Below, piece by piece: positions 44,625-53,354 of a stretch of DNA of 64,000 nucleotides. The notes below the pieces were generated by a model that saw nothing but the letters and a program-made list of their open reading frames with translations, did no database searches and was not told the origin of the DNA. Numbering within the stretch: the stretch's first letter is position 1; every line of letters begins with the position of its first letter. The DNA is taken from NCBI RefSeq assembly GCF_014695775.1, contig NZ_JACJOX010000057.1, forward strand, positions 1 to 64,000. Reading direction: 5' to 3'. The DNA comes from Leptolyngbya sp. FACHB-60. Its GTDB lineage: Bacteria; Cyanobacteriota; Cyanobacteriia; Phormidesmidales; Phormidesmidaceae. The position numbers and the translations under genes are program-made.

Positions 44625-45854
44625 ATGGCACGCGAAAAGTTTCAACGCAATAAACCCCACGTCAACATCGGCACTATCGGTCACGTTGACCATGGCAAAA
44701 CCACTCTGACGGCCGCCATCACCATGACCTTGGCGGCGGCTGGGGGCGCAAAGGCTCGTAAGTACGACGAGATCGATGCTGCTCCTGAAGAGAAGGCTCG
44801 TGGTATCACCATCAACACGGCCCACGTGGAGTACGAGACTGAGACTCGCCACTACGCCCACGTTGACTGCCCCGGACACGCTGATTATGTCAAGAACATG
44901 ATCACCGGTGCGGCCCAGATGGATGGTGCCATCTTGGTGTGTTCCGCTGCTGACGGCCCCATGCCTCAAACTCGGGAGCACATTCTGCTGGCAAAGCAGG
45001 TTGGCGTACCCAGCATCGTTGTCTTTTTGAACAAGCAAGATCAGGTTGATGACGAAGAGCTGCTAGAGCTAGTCGAGCTAGAAGTGCGTGAGCTACTTAG
45101 CTCCTACGACTTCCCCGGTGATGATATTCCCATCACTTCTGGCTCTGCTCTACTGGCTGTGGAAGCGCTGACCGCTACCCCCAAAATTTCCCGTGGTGAA
45201 AACGAGTGGGTCGACAAAATCCTAGCGCTGATGGACAGCGTTGATGATTACATTCCCACCCCTGAGCGCGATATCGACAAGCCTTTCCTGATGGCTGTTG
45301 AGGACGTGTTCTCGATTACAGGCCGGGGTACTGTAGCCACCGGGCGAATTGAGCGCGGCAAGGTCAAGGTTGGCGAAACCGTTGAGTTGGTCGGTATTCG
45401 CGACACCCGTAGCACCACTGTTACTGGGGTTGAGATGTTCAAGAAGAGCCTTGAAGAAGGCATGGCCGGTGACAATGCTGGGTTGTTGCTAAGGGGTCTT
45501 CAGAAAGAGGACATCGAGCGCGGCATGGTGTTGGCCAAGCCCGGCAGCATCACCCCTCACACCCAGTTTGAGTCTGAGGTTTACATCCTCAAGAAGGAAG
45601 AGGGCGGTCGTCATACCCCCTTCTTTCCTGGCTACAAGCCTCAGTTCTATGTGCGTACCACCGACGTAACCGGTAGCATTATCGCCTTTACCTCTGACGA
45701 TGGTAGCGATGCTGAAATGGTTATGCCCGGCGATCGCATCAAAATGACCGTCGAACTCATCAACCCCATTGCCATTGAGCAGGGCATGCGCTTTGCAATT
45801 CGCGAAGGCGGACGCACTGTTGGAGCCGGTGTGGTTTCTAAAATCCTGAAGTAG
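44625..45854 (+). CDS. tuf: Elongation factor Tu
   Basis: EF-Tu delivers aminoacyl-tRNA to the ribosome as a GTP complex. G1 is GHVDHGKT, G2 region RGITINTAHVEYE, G3 DCPGHADYVKNM and G4 NKQD. Domains 2 and 3 are intact up to GRTVGAGVVSKILK. 409 residues match cyanobacterial and plastid forms. AAGGA lies upstream of the ATG. A terminator-like hairpin separates it from rpsJ. Confidence 0.98.
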   Translation: MAREKFQRNKPHVNIGTIGHVDHGKTTLTAAITMTLAAAGGAKARKYDEIDAAPEEKARGITINTAHVEYETETRHYAHVDCPGHADYVKNMITGAAQMDGAILVCSAADGPMPQTREHILLAKQVGVPSIVVFLNKQDQVDDEELLELVELEVRELLSSYDFPGDDIPITSGSALLAVEALTATPKISRGENEWVDKILALMDSVDDYIPTPERDIDKPFLMAVEDVFSITGRGTVATGRIERGKVKVGETVELVGIRDTRSTTVTGVEMFKKSLEEGMAGDNAGLLLRGLQKEDIERGMVLAKPGSITPHTQFESEVYILKKEEGGRHTPFFPGYKPQFYVRTTDVTGSIIAFTSDDGSDAEMVMPGDRIKMTVELINPIAIEQGMRFAIREGGRTVGAGVVSKILK

Positions 45855-45872
45855 TTGTCGAACTATCTTCTT

Positions 45873-45913
45873 AAAGACAGGAGCAGGCCTCCAAGGTTTT
45901 GCTCCTGTCTTTT
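45873..45913 (+). terminator. Hairpin with T run between tuf and rpsJ
   Basis: Arms 45873-45885 (AAAGACAGGAGCA) and 45900-45912 are perfectly complementary, with a 14-base loop. TTTT spans the end of the second arm and the next base (45910-45913). It looks like an intrinsic terminator; if partial, it would reduce rpsJ expression relative to tuf. Confidence 0.85.
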
Positions 45914-45949
45914 GTCTCTGTACCTTGACAATTCATTCTCCTAAGATCT

Positions 45950-46267
45950 ATGGCTACTATTCAGCAACAAAAAATTCGCATTCGCCTTAAAGCCTTTGAC
46001 CGCAGACTGCTCGACACTTCTTGCGAGAAAATTGTGGATACTGCCAATCGCACCAACGCTACAGCTATTGGCCCTATTCCTTTACCAACTAAGCGGCGTA
46101 TTTATTGCGTCCTGCGTTCTCCCCACGTGGATAAGGACTCTCGGGAGCATTTCGAAAGCCGTACCCATCGCAGAATCATCGATATTTACCAGCCTTCTTC
46201 TAAAACCATTGATGCTTTGATGAAACTGGATCTGCCTGCTGGGGTTGATATCGAAGTCAAGCTCTAA
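45950..46267 (+). CDS. rpsJ: 30S ribosomal protein S10
   Basis: S10 is part of the 30S head and also binds NusB in antitermination. QQKIRIRLKAFDRRLLDTSC and GPIPLPTKRRIYCVLRSPHVDKDSREHFE are typical; 105 residues, normal length. In cyanobacteria rpsJ commonly follows tuf in the str cluster and not the S10 operon, and this arrangement is seen here. A terminator follows at 46282. Confidence 0.98.
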   Translation: MATIQQQKIRIRLKAFDRRLLDTSCEKIVDTANRTNATAIGPIPLPTKRRIYCVLRSPHVDKDSREHFESRTHRRIIDIYQPSSKTIDALMKLDLPAGVDIEVKL

Positions 46268-46281
46268 ATCCTTACATGCTG

Positions 46282-46315
46282 AACCCGCTAAATGTTTTAT
46301 ATTTGGCGGGTTTTT
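46282..46315 (+). terminator. Intrinsic terminator after rpsJ
   Basis: AACCCGCTAAAT (46282-46293) pairs with 46301-46312 with one wobble position, a seven-base loop and TTTTT at the end. It closes the str-rpsJ cluster. Confidence 0.88.
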
Positions 46316-46472
46316 GCGTTAATTAATTCGTGTTGGTTAATTTGAGCCAAAAAGAGACTATGCCCTAAGCCGCAGCATTTCGCTGGGGAGTTGGGTTAGA
46401 ATACCCCTATGTAAACAAGTGTTACAGCTGCCGTGCAAGAACGCGGTGTGCTTGAATTCGCAAGAGGCGATA

Positions 46473-47114
46473 ATGTCATTCTCCGAGTCCATATCTGTGC
46501 GAGAACTACCGCTTTTCCCGTTGCCTGAGCTGGTTTTATTTCCGGGGAGACATCTGCCGCTTCATGTGTTTGAGCCCCGCTACCGGATCATGATGAACAC
46601 CATTCTCCAGAGCGATCGCCGCTTTGGCGTATTGATGTTAGACCCCGCTACAGGGCAGCCGGCTAATGTAGGTTGTTGCGCAGAAATTCTCCACTACCAG
46701 CGGTTGCCTGACGATCGCCTTAAAATTCTCACCCTGGGCCAGCAGCGGTTTCGGGTGTTGAGTTATGTGCGCGAAAAGCCCTACCGAGTTGGTTTGGTAG
46801 AATGGGTCGAAGATAAACCCACCAGCCAAGATCTCAGTCCGCTGGCCTCCGACGTGGATCAGCTGCTGCGGGATGTGGTGCATCTATCGGCTAAGCTGAC
46901 CAACCAGGATATTGATCTGCCTGATAATATTCCTGATATTCCTATTGAGCTGTCATATTGGGTGGCTAGCAACCTGCACGGGGTAGCCCTTGAGCAGCAA
47001 GCACTACTTGAAATGGATGACACCAGCGTACGGCTAGAGCGTGAGGCGGAGATTCTAACCTCTACCCGCAATCACCTGGCAGCTCGAACAGCCCTTAAGG
47101 AAGTGCTTGAGTAG
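46473..47114 (+). CDS. LON peptidase substrate-binding-domain protein
   Basis: The 213-residue protein is a free-standing LON N-terminal (PUA-like) domain: RELPLFPLPELVLFPGRHLPLHVFEPRYR is split across the usual first strands, with RFGVLMLD and the later helical part. There is no ATPase or protease domain. In Lon this domain recognises substrates; the stand-alone form is of unknown role. ATG 46473 has AGAGG five bases upstream and is preferred to the frame open from 46419. Its last 20 bases overlap the end of pheA on the other strand. Confidence 0.88.
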   Translation: MSFSESISVRELPLFPLPELVLFPGRHLPLHVFEPRYRIMMNTILQSDRRFGVLMLDPATGQPANVGCCAEILHYQRLPDDRLKILTLGQQRFRVLSYVREKPYRVGLVEWVEDKPTSQDLSPLASDVDQLLRDVVHLSAKLTNQDIDLPDNIPDIPIELSYWVASNLHGVALEQQALLEMDDTSVRLEREAEILTSTRNHLAARTALKEVLE

Positions 47115-48003
47115 ACTGAGTTTTAGCCTTAGCGGCGGCTAGGCTAGGATCTGCGGTGACCAGGTTATAGGTGCCAAAATTAACCAGGGATTCGGTGCAG
47201 GTTAGGAGATCGTTAAGGGCCTGCTGTCCGGTCTGGCTGTGGGCATCGGTCTCTAAATCGACAAAGAACAGATATTCTCCCAGCGATCGCTTGGTGGGTC
47301 GTGATTCGATGCGGCTGAGGTTGATGCCGGAGCGGGCAAATACGTCTAGCGGTTTGAGCAGAGCCCCAGGACTGTTCACCGGTAGGCTAAAGGCCACAGA
47401 GGTGTACTGACCTTTGACCGAGTTCACTGCCTGATTGTCGCCCTTAAGCACCCAAAACTTTGTGCAGTTGTCGGAATGGTCGTTAATGTTGTGAACCAAG
47501 ATTGGTAGGTTGTAGAGCTGGGCGGCCCATTCTGAGGAAATGGCGGCCACTGTGCTGTTGTCGCTCAAATGATCTAGGGCTTCTGTGGTTGAACGGGTGG
47601 CGACCAGATTTGCCTGAGGTAGGTTGTGCTCGAGCCACCGCTGACATTGGGACAGCGCTTGGGGGTGGGAAAAAACCGCTTCTATGGCTCTAAGGTCAGT
47701 CGCTTGGGATAGCAACCCGTGGCGAATGGGCATGACTACAGCGTGGTGAATTTTGAGTTGCTGGAGCTGCCAAAGAGTATCTAGGGTCGTGGTAACTCCC
47801 CCTTCGGTAGAATTTTCGACCGGCACAATGGTCAGGGTCGTCATGCCGTCAGCGGTGGCCTGCATGGCTTTGGGAATGCTTGGAAAGGCCACTAGGTCAA
47901 CCGGCAGGCTGCCGCTTTGCTGCTCTAGGTTGAGGCTATAGGCTAGGGCCGCGAGCTGGGTATAGGTGCCCTCAGGCCCAAGGTAGGCAATCGTAACGGT
48001 CAT
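47095..48003 (-). CDS. pheA: Prephenate dehydratase
   Basis: PheA converts prephenate to phenylpyruvate in phenylalanine synthesis. The catalytic domain begins MTVTIAYLGPEGTYTQ and contains VPVENSTEGGV and the motif NCTKFWVLKG. The C-terminal ACT domain (from about residue 200) has GALLKPLDVFARSGINL and IESRPTKRSLGEY, where the ESRP motif mediates phenylalanine feedback. No chorismate mutase domain is fused. I prefer ATG 48003; an in-frame TTG lies four codons upstream. The gene ends 20 bases inside the convergent LON-domain gene. Confidence 0.95.
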   Translation of the reverse strand: MTVTIAYLGPEGTYTQLAALAYSLNLEQQSGSLPVDLVAFPSIPKAMQATADGMTTLTIVPVENSTEGGVTTTLDTLWQLQQLKIHHAVVMPIRHGLLSQATDLRAIEAVFSHPQALSQCQRWLEHNLPQANLVATRSTTEALDHLSDNSTVAAISSEWAAQLYNLPILVHNINDHSDNCTKFWVLKGDNQAVNSVKGQYTSVAFSLPVNSPGALLKPLDVFARSGINLSRIESRPTKRSLGEYLFFVDLETDAHSQTGQQALNDLLTCTESLVNFGTYNLVTADPSLAAAKAKTQSTQALP

Positions 48004-48201
48004 GAGGACATGCAATGGCGGGTTTGTTCTATAGTAAGCCGAGGCTGCCGCGATCGCGCCCTCTAGCCACCGATCTCTAACCGGCCTAAATTAACAGCTC
48101 CTTAACCGAAATGCGGCATACTCTGGGCAAACAAAGTCGACATTGCCCAGTAATATGTAATGGGTCTTAGGCGGGGCCTAACTTGGTGGGGAGTGGCGGT
48201 A

Positions 48202-50109
48202 ATGGTCAAGGGCGAAAAGAAGACAGACGGCACTAAGCCGTCTAAGGTGCGAACACTTATTACATTAGGGTCGGGAGCATTTTTGCTTGGGGCCGCTGTA
48301 CCTCTGGCCGGTGCTCTTAGCACCGGCTTAATCAGCATTGGTGGCGTGGGGCTTGCCGCCCCCGCGGCCGTCGACCAGCCTCAACCCCTCAATGCAGGTT
48401 TTCTGGCTCTAGCCGATGCCCCTGGGGTAGATGCGTTTCCTACCGTGGTCAGCAGTGAAAGGCTTTGCCGTCGCCCCGTGGATCTGGATCAGGCTGAGGT
48501 CAGCAGCGCTACAGCGGGCGAAAAACTTTTTCTCGGTTCTAGTCTAGCTAGCACTACCGTAACTCAAGCCGTTGAGGCGATCGCACAGCTTGGGGCCGCA
48601 CCTTGGCCCAGTATTCATCCCCTAGCAGCCGAAGCTCGTGTTCCAGTGTTGATGTACCACGATGTTCTCGAGCCACCAGAGGTGTTTTTTGATCTTACCC
48701 CCGCCGATTTTGAGGCTCACCTAAAAACCATACTGGATAATGGCCTAACGCCAATCAGCCCCGACCAGCTGGTGCAGCACCTGCGTACCGGTGTAGCACT
48801 GCCCGAAAAACCGGTGCTAATTACCTTTGATGATGGCTATGTGGGCCACTATGAGCATGTTTACCCCCTGCTGCAAAAGTATCAGGTACCGGCCACCTTC
48901 TTTGTTTTCCCCGGTAAGGTAGATGGTACTGTCGCTGGGCGCTCAACCCTCACCTGGGATCAGCTCAAGACTATGGCTGCTGACCCATTGGTAACCATTG
49001 CATCCCATAGCGTGACCCACCCCCCTGACCTGCGAACCCTCAGCGATGAGGAGCTAGTTTACGAAGTGGTTGAGTCGAAGCGGCAGCTAGAGGCCCAACT
49101 GGGTATCCCTATTCAGTACTTTAGCTATCCCACCGGGCACTACGATGAGCGGGTTGCCCAGGCCGTAGCCGATGCCGGTTATCTGGCCGGGTTTACGATG
49201 CGTGAGAGTGACGAACAATTCGCCGGGGCCTCAGAGTCGCTGCTAGCCATCGAGCGGTTTGGTCAATCCAATCTTCAGGCGCTGCTTGAGGTGGCCTGGG
49301 GTGGCCCTACTGCGGCTGGGATGATGCCCGTCGTCGCTGATTCTGCGTTTAATTTTGCTACCCCCGTCGCTGTGCAAAAGATCGACCGGGCGGAACAGTC
49401 GTTTTCGTTGATCAGCGGTGGGCAACCGGTTACCATCCACGCCAACAGTCGTTACCAGTTGCCCGAGATGCTAGCGGGTAGCAACATTGCCGGAGCCGTT
49501 GACGGGGGCTTTTTCTCACTCAAATACCTAGACTCCAACGTCATGATTGGCCCGGTTTTGAGCCAAAGCACGCGGCAGTTTGTGCCAGGCTATGCGGGTG
49601 AAACGCCGAAGCTCAACGGCCGCCCCCTAGTGCTAATTGCTCCTAATGAAGTTCAGTTTGTGCCCTTTGATGCTGACCGTCACAATACGCTGGCAGGTTT
49701 AGCTCAGCAGCTGCCTGGAGTAACAGATGCCTTTGTGGCGGCTGGTTGGCTAGTTAAGGATGGTCTACCCCAGCCCGCTAGCAGTTTTGGCACCCTGTTT
49801 GACTACGATGCCCGCCGCCATCGGGCTTTTTGGGGTATTAATACTGCCGGGCAACCGGTGGTTGGCGTGACTCACACCATGGTTGATTCGGTACAGCTTG
49901 GCGAACTGCTACAGCAGGAAGGTTTGCGTGATGCTGTCATGCTCGACTCTGGGGCCAGCACTTCGCTCGCCTATCAGGGAGATTCCCTCGTGGGCTATAT
50001 TCCGCGCCCGGTTCCCCACCTGTTAGGACTGGTGCCTCCCGAAGCCAACGATGGTAGTCCCTGTCCTTTGGTGCTCGATCGAGAAAACCCAACTACCACT
50101 AAGCGATAG
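48202..50109 (+). CDS. Polysaccharide deacetylase fused to a phosphodiester glycosidase domain
   Basis: The N-terminal half contains a NodB-type deacetylase domain: PVLMYHDVLEPP, the metal/catalytic TFDDGYVGHYEH and the His pair motif SHSVTHPPD, with YFSYPTGHYDE. The C-terminal half matches the NAGPA phosphodiester glycosidase family (AGAVDGGFFSLKYLDSN, MLDSGASTSLAYQGDSLVGY). A hydrophobic N-terminal segment (LGSGAFLLGAAVPLAGAL) suggests membrane anchoring and action outside the cytoplasm. GGGGAG precedes ATG 48202 by about nine bases; ATG 48160 is possible. The pair of domains points to envelope or exopolysaccharide remodelling. Confidence 0.88.
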   Translation: MVKGEKKTDGTKPSKVRTLITLGSGAFLLGAAVPLAGALSTGLISIGGVGLAAPAAVDQPQPLNAGFLALADAPGVDAFPTVVSSERLCRRPVDLDQAEVSSATAGEKLFLGSSLASTTVTQAVEAIAQLGAAPWPSIHPLAAEARVPVLMYHDVLEPPEVFFDLTPADFEAHLKTILDNGLTPISPDQLVQHLRTGVALPEKPVLITFDDGYVGHYEHVYPLLQKYQVPATFFVFPGKVDGTVAGRSTLTWDQLKTMAADPLVTIASHSVTHPPDLRTLSDEELVYEVVESKRQLEAQLGIPIQYFSYPTGHYDERVAQAVADAGYLAGFTMRESDEQFAGASESLLAIERFGQSNLQALLEVAWGGPTAAGMMPVVADSAFNFATPVAVQKIDRAEQSFSLISGGQPVTIHANSRYQLPEMLAGSNIAGAVDGGFFSLKYLDSNVMIGPVLSQSTRQFVPGYAGETPKLNGRPLVLIAPNEVQFVPFDADRHNTLAGLAQQLPGVTDAFVAAGWLVKDGLPQPASSFGTLFDYDARRHRAFWGINTAGQPVVGVTHTMVDSVQLGELLQQEGLRDAVMLDSGASTSLAYQGDSLVGYIPRPVPHLLGLVPPEANDGSPCPLVLDRENPTTTKR

Positions 50110-50120
50110 AACGCTTGAAG

Positions 50121-50153
50121 TTTTGAGCCTAGAAGGCTGGTCTAGGCTCAAAA
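50121..50153. terminator. Perfect 13-bp inverted repeat after the deacetylase gene
   Basis: TTTTGAGCCTAGA (50121-50133) and its exact complement (50141-50153) enclose a seven-base loop 11 bases after the stop codon. A/T runs flank both arms, so it may work as a terminator in either direction between this gene and the convergent psb32. Confidence 0.8.
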
Positions 50154-50323
50154 TCAATTAATTCAAATTTTTCTGTAGAGCTACATTTGGACTTCAATCA
50201 ACATCCATTGGCTAGCGAATTCGTTTTCAGATCAAACATTTAAATTGTGCGGTCTGCACTGAGCGGGAACTCAAGCCGCTTACCTATCTCAAACTCAGGT
50301 CTTTGCAGCAGGTGTTGCTTAGT

Positions 50324-51064
50324 TTAGTTGCCGAAGCCAACGTACCAAAAATAGGTGGCCATTGGGATGACGGTGGCTAGTACTAGCAAAACGACCAAAA
50401 CCACCGTGCTATTACCGCGGTTCTCGGCAGTTTCTTCGGCGGAGGCGAAGGTACTTTCGCTGTCAAAGGAGTCGTCAAAGTTGGGCGGTCCGGGATCTGC
50501 TTGGCCGCCTAGTACTGCCCCAAGGCGATCGCTGGCAGCCAAAAACGACTGGTTGTATTTGTCACCCTCTAGTAGGGGAAACAGCACAGTCTCCTGGGCG
50601 ACGCTAGTAGCGATGTCGTCGGTGAGCAGGGTCGCCGCCTGATCGCCAACGCGAATGCCCACGGTTTTGGTAACTTCGTCAAGGACCAGCAAGGTTTGGT
50701 TGGCTTGCTCTTCTGGGGTGGAGTACCAGCGCTCAAACAGCTTATCGGTGAAGCTTTGAATGGTATCGCCGTAGTCAAAGTGGTGGATAGTTACAAGGCG
50801 TACCTCGTTGCCAGTAGCAGCCGCTAGGTCGCTGAAACGACTTGAAATTTTGTTTTCATTAATGCGGCTGATGATGTTGGCTTCGTCAACCACCCAGGTA
50901 GACTCGCCCGCCGCTACAGAGGGAACTTGGAATACGGCTACGGCCTCAGCAGGCTCAGTGGACAATCCCAACACTAAAAACAGGGGTAAAACCAGGCCCA
51001 AGAGAGCGCTCCAGGAGGCCTGAATCCAGCGGCTATGCATTCGTTGGTAGGGGTAACTATTCAT
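50324..51064 (-). CDS. psb32: Photosystem II repair protein Psb32 (TPM domain)
   Basis: The 246-residue protein has a signal peptide (SALLGLVLPLFLVLGLST then AEA), a TPM domain (STWVVDEANIISRINENKIS, NQTLLVLDEVTKTVGIRVG, LLEGDKYNQSFLAASDRL) and a C-terminal membrane helix (VVLVVLLVLATVIPMATYFW). This is the plan of cyanobacterial Psb32 and plant TLP18.3, which protect photosystem II and speed its repair. It is expected at the thylakoid lumen side. It converges on the deacetylase gene. Confidence 0.9.
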   Translation of the reverse strand: MNSYPYQRMHSRWIQASWSALLGLVLPLFLVLGLSTEPAEAVAVFQVPSVAAGESTWVVDEANIISRINENKISSRFSDLAAATGNEVRLVTIHHFDYGDTIQSFTDKLFERWYSTPEEQANQTLLVLDEVTKTVGIRVGDQAATLLTDDIATSVAQETVLFPLLEGDKYNQSFLAASDRLGAVLGGQADPGPPNFDDSFDSESTFASAEETAENRGNSTVVLVVLLVLATVIPMATYFWYVGFGN

Positions 51065-51211
51065 AGGCCTCAGCTACAGCAATGACTGAGCCAGAGGGAA
51101 CTCACCGGGTTCTGCCCTGGCCTATTAATCAATATACGGGGCTGAGAGCCCTGAGGGAACTAGCTCGTTTTGTTTGCCCCTTGAAGTTCAGCAAACTGGA
51201 GGGTTTATTCC

Positions 51212-51484
51212 TCAAGCTGAGGGTGAGTTGCGCAGTCGAATGAGTTGCCGCCGCATCAGTGGCGATGCCTGGAGTTCGGCAACCTCGGCAACTTCTACCT
51301 GGGCGTCGAGCTGCTCTACAAACTCGTCGCTGCCGTAGGAAAAGGCATCGATCAGCTGTTCCAGTAGGTGCTCACGATCGGCCATGACGTGGCTTTCTTC
51401 TAAAATGCGAAACTTGAGAGTGATGGCGCACTCATAGACGCCAACCTGAGGCTCAACCGGCGGACGGGGTGCAGACGTAGCCAT
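51212..51484 (-). CDS. Small cyanobacterial protein, Npun_R1517-like
   Basis: The 90-residue protein (VGVYECAITLKFRILEE, DREHLLEQLIDAFSYGSDEF, SPLMRRQLIRLRNSPSA) resembles, from memory, the Npun_R1517 family of cyanobacteria, named from heterocyst differentiation work. It has no clear DNA-binding motif. Homologues outside heterocyst formers are likely, so its presence does not show that this organism makes heterocysts. ATG 51484 is used; a TTG two codons upstream is also in frame. It is 147 bp upstream of psb32 on the same strand. Confidence 0.65.
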   Translation of the reverse strand: MATSAPRPPVEPQVGVYECAITLKFRILEESHVMADREHLLEQLIDAFSYGSDEFVEQLDAQVEVAEVAELQASPLMRRQLIRLRNSPSA

Positions 51485-52134
51485 AGTCAAATGTGTACTC
51501 CCTAACTAAGCATGAAAGGAGTCATCAAAGGAGACTGGGGGCTAGGGTGGTTTGTCCTGCTGAGGGCTGGCAGGGGCATCGAAGCGGTATGGGCTGTGGA
51601 GGATGATCTACAGTCGGTAGCGGTGATGCAAACCCTATTGATGACGATGAGGTGGCTTTGGGCTGGAGCCGCTGCCTGTTGCTAGGCAGCGATCGCGCAG
51701 ATTTAACTACCTGATGCCATCAAACCAAAAAAACTAGCCAATATTGGTTTTTATAGCCTGTTTTTACAGGATTGATACAGTTTTGTGAGGCCAAGATTAA
51801 TAGTATTGAAACTCATCCGTACATTTTCAGAAGAGGATCATTTTTTTATACTTTAAGGCCATCTTGGTGTTGTGATCAGGTGTATTTGAATGATCTCTTT
51901 GGAACCAAGTTTCCGTCTAAGAGTCTGCTGTAGGGCCACTTCAGCTTCCTTTAAAACAGGCGAGAATCTAAGATCTAGTGACTCAATGATGCTATTTGAA
52001 AACATGATGGGCGGTCAGCGATTGGCACTAAAGTCATATCTACGGCTAGGGATGCGATCGCACCAAATAAGCATCAGCATGACCAAAACTCCGTAGACTA
52101 CTGAGTGGGGTAAGTGCCATAGCGAACTGCCAAA
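51485..52134. other. Long intergenic region, no convincing gene
   Basis: About 650 bases, AT-rich after 51720. A small hairpin GCTGCCT/AGGCAGC is at 51671-51690. A frame of 68 codons at 51890-52096 has no recognisable features or ribosome site and I do not call it. The promoters of the AEC transporter (plus) and the small protein (minus) must lie here. Confidence 0.45.
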
Positions 52135-53172
52135 ATGCGTAATTCTCTGATTCAAGCCTATCTGCCACTGATTATTTGGGTGGGGCTGGGGGCTGGGCCG
52201 GGCCGATTTTTGCCAGCGGCGTTACCGCGATTAATGGGTCGAGGGTTGTACTGGGTGGGCATTCCCCTCGAAATTTTTGCCCTAGCGCGTCAGACCCACT
52301 TTGCTGAAGATACAGGGCTAGCACCGCTGTATACCGTTGTGTCGCTAGGGCTGGGACTGGGGCTGGGTTTAGCGGGGCTGGCGGTGGTGCGATCGCTAAC
52401 CGCTCCCACCCCAGTTGAGGCCACCGCTACCGAAGTAGGGGTTGTCCTAGGGCTAGAGGTGCTGTCTCCGCAGGCGGTGGATCTGCCGCTGTGGCCTGAC
52501 ACTGCCACGATGACTTGGGCTGATAAACCCCGCCAGGGCAGCTTTGTGCTGGCCGCTATGCTGGGCAATACAGGCTTTGTTGGCTTGGCCATTGTGCCTA
52601 CCTTGGTCAGTGGCCCTTACCTGGGCTGGGCTGTGTTCTACAGCGTGACCCAAAACGTGGTCGGCACCTATGGGCTGGGAGTGTTTCTCGCCAGCTGGTT
52701 TGGGCGCGGTACCCACGCTCAATCACGTTGGCAGCAATTGCGTGACGTGGTGACTGTGCCTTCACTATGGGCCTTTGGGTTGGGCTCAATCTCCCAGGCT
52801 TGGGCCTGGCCGCCCCAGATTGAAGATGCTTTGCATCAGTCGGTGTGGCTGGTGATTCCGGTGGCGCTGGTGCTTATGGGGCTGCGGCTGAGCCAGCTGC
52901 AGGGGTGGAGTAGTCTACAGCCAGCGCTGATACCCGCGATGCTCAAGGTGCTAGTGCTGCCTGCGATGGTAGGGGCTGTGGCTTTGGGCGCAGGACTGCC
53001 CAGGGATGCCGTGCTAGTGCTGGTGCTGATGTCGGGTATGCCGAGCGCATTCGCTGGACTAATTTTGGCTGAAGAGTACGACCTTGACCGGGAACTGGCA
53101 GCAGCCAGTATTGCCCTGTCTACGGGGGGACTGCTGCTCACTATTCCGCTGTGGCTCCTGGTTTTTGGCTAG
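52135..53172 (+). CDS. AEC-family transporter
   Basis: The 345-residue membrane protein has about ten hydrophobic segments (AYLPLIIWVGLGAGPG, TVVSLGLGLGLGLAGLAVV, VWLVIPVALVLMGLRL, VLVLPAMVGAVALGAGL, ASIALSTGGLLLTIPLWLLV). The glycine-rich central part GNTGFVGLAIVPTLV and the MSGMPSAFAGLILAEEY motif are typical of auxin efflux carrier-like permeases. Bacterial members move organic acids such as malate; the substrate here is unknown. It stands alone ahead of the amylase gene. Confidence 0.85.
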   Translation: MRNSLIQAYLPLIIWVGLGAGPGRFLPAALPRLMGRGLYWVGIPLEIFALARQTHFAEDTGLAPLYTVVSLGLGLGLGLAGLAVVRSLTAPTPVEATATEVGVVLGLEVLSPQAVDLPLWPDTATMTWADKPRQGSFVLAAMLGNTGFVGLAIVPTLVSGPYLGWAVFYSVTQNVVGTYGLGVFLASWFGRGTHAQSRWQQLRDVVTVPSLWAFGLGSISQAWAWPPQIEDALHQSVWLVIPVALVLMGLRLSQLQGWSSLQPALIPAMLKVLVLPAMVGAVALGAGLPRDAVLVLVLMSGMPSAFAGLILAEEYDLDRELAAASIALSTGGLLLTIPLWLLVFG

Positions 53173-53354
53173 GAATACGGTGGCTTCCAAACTTCACTTC
53201 ATATGCTTAATTTCTGGGGGGTTAAGAGCCAGGGGGATGAGGTTTTAGGAATTTGCTTAGGGAAACGGGAGTTTTCCGAAGTGGAGCCCTAACTTTTACC
53301 AAACTCTTAAGATTTGCTCCTATTCTGGTGGAAAACTACGCCTCTGGGGTCGCT

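Noticed and set aside
51890..52096. 68-codon frame in the long spacer before the AEC transporter
   Set aside because: No family resemblance, no ribosome site, and located in AT-rich non-coding-like DNA.
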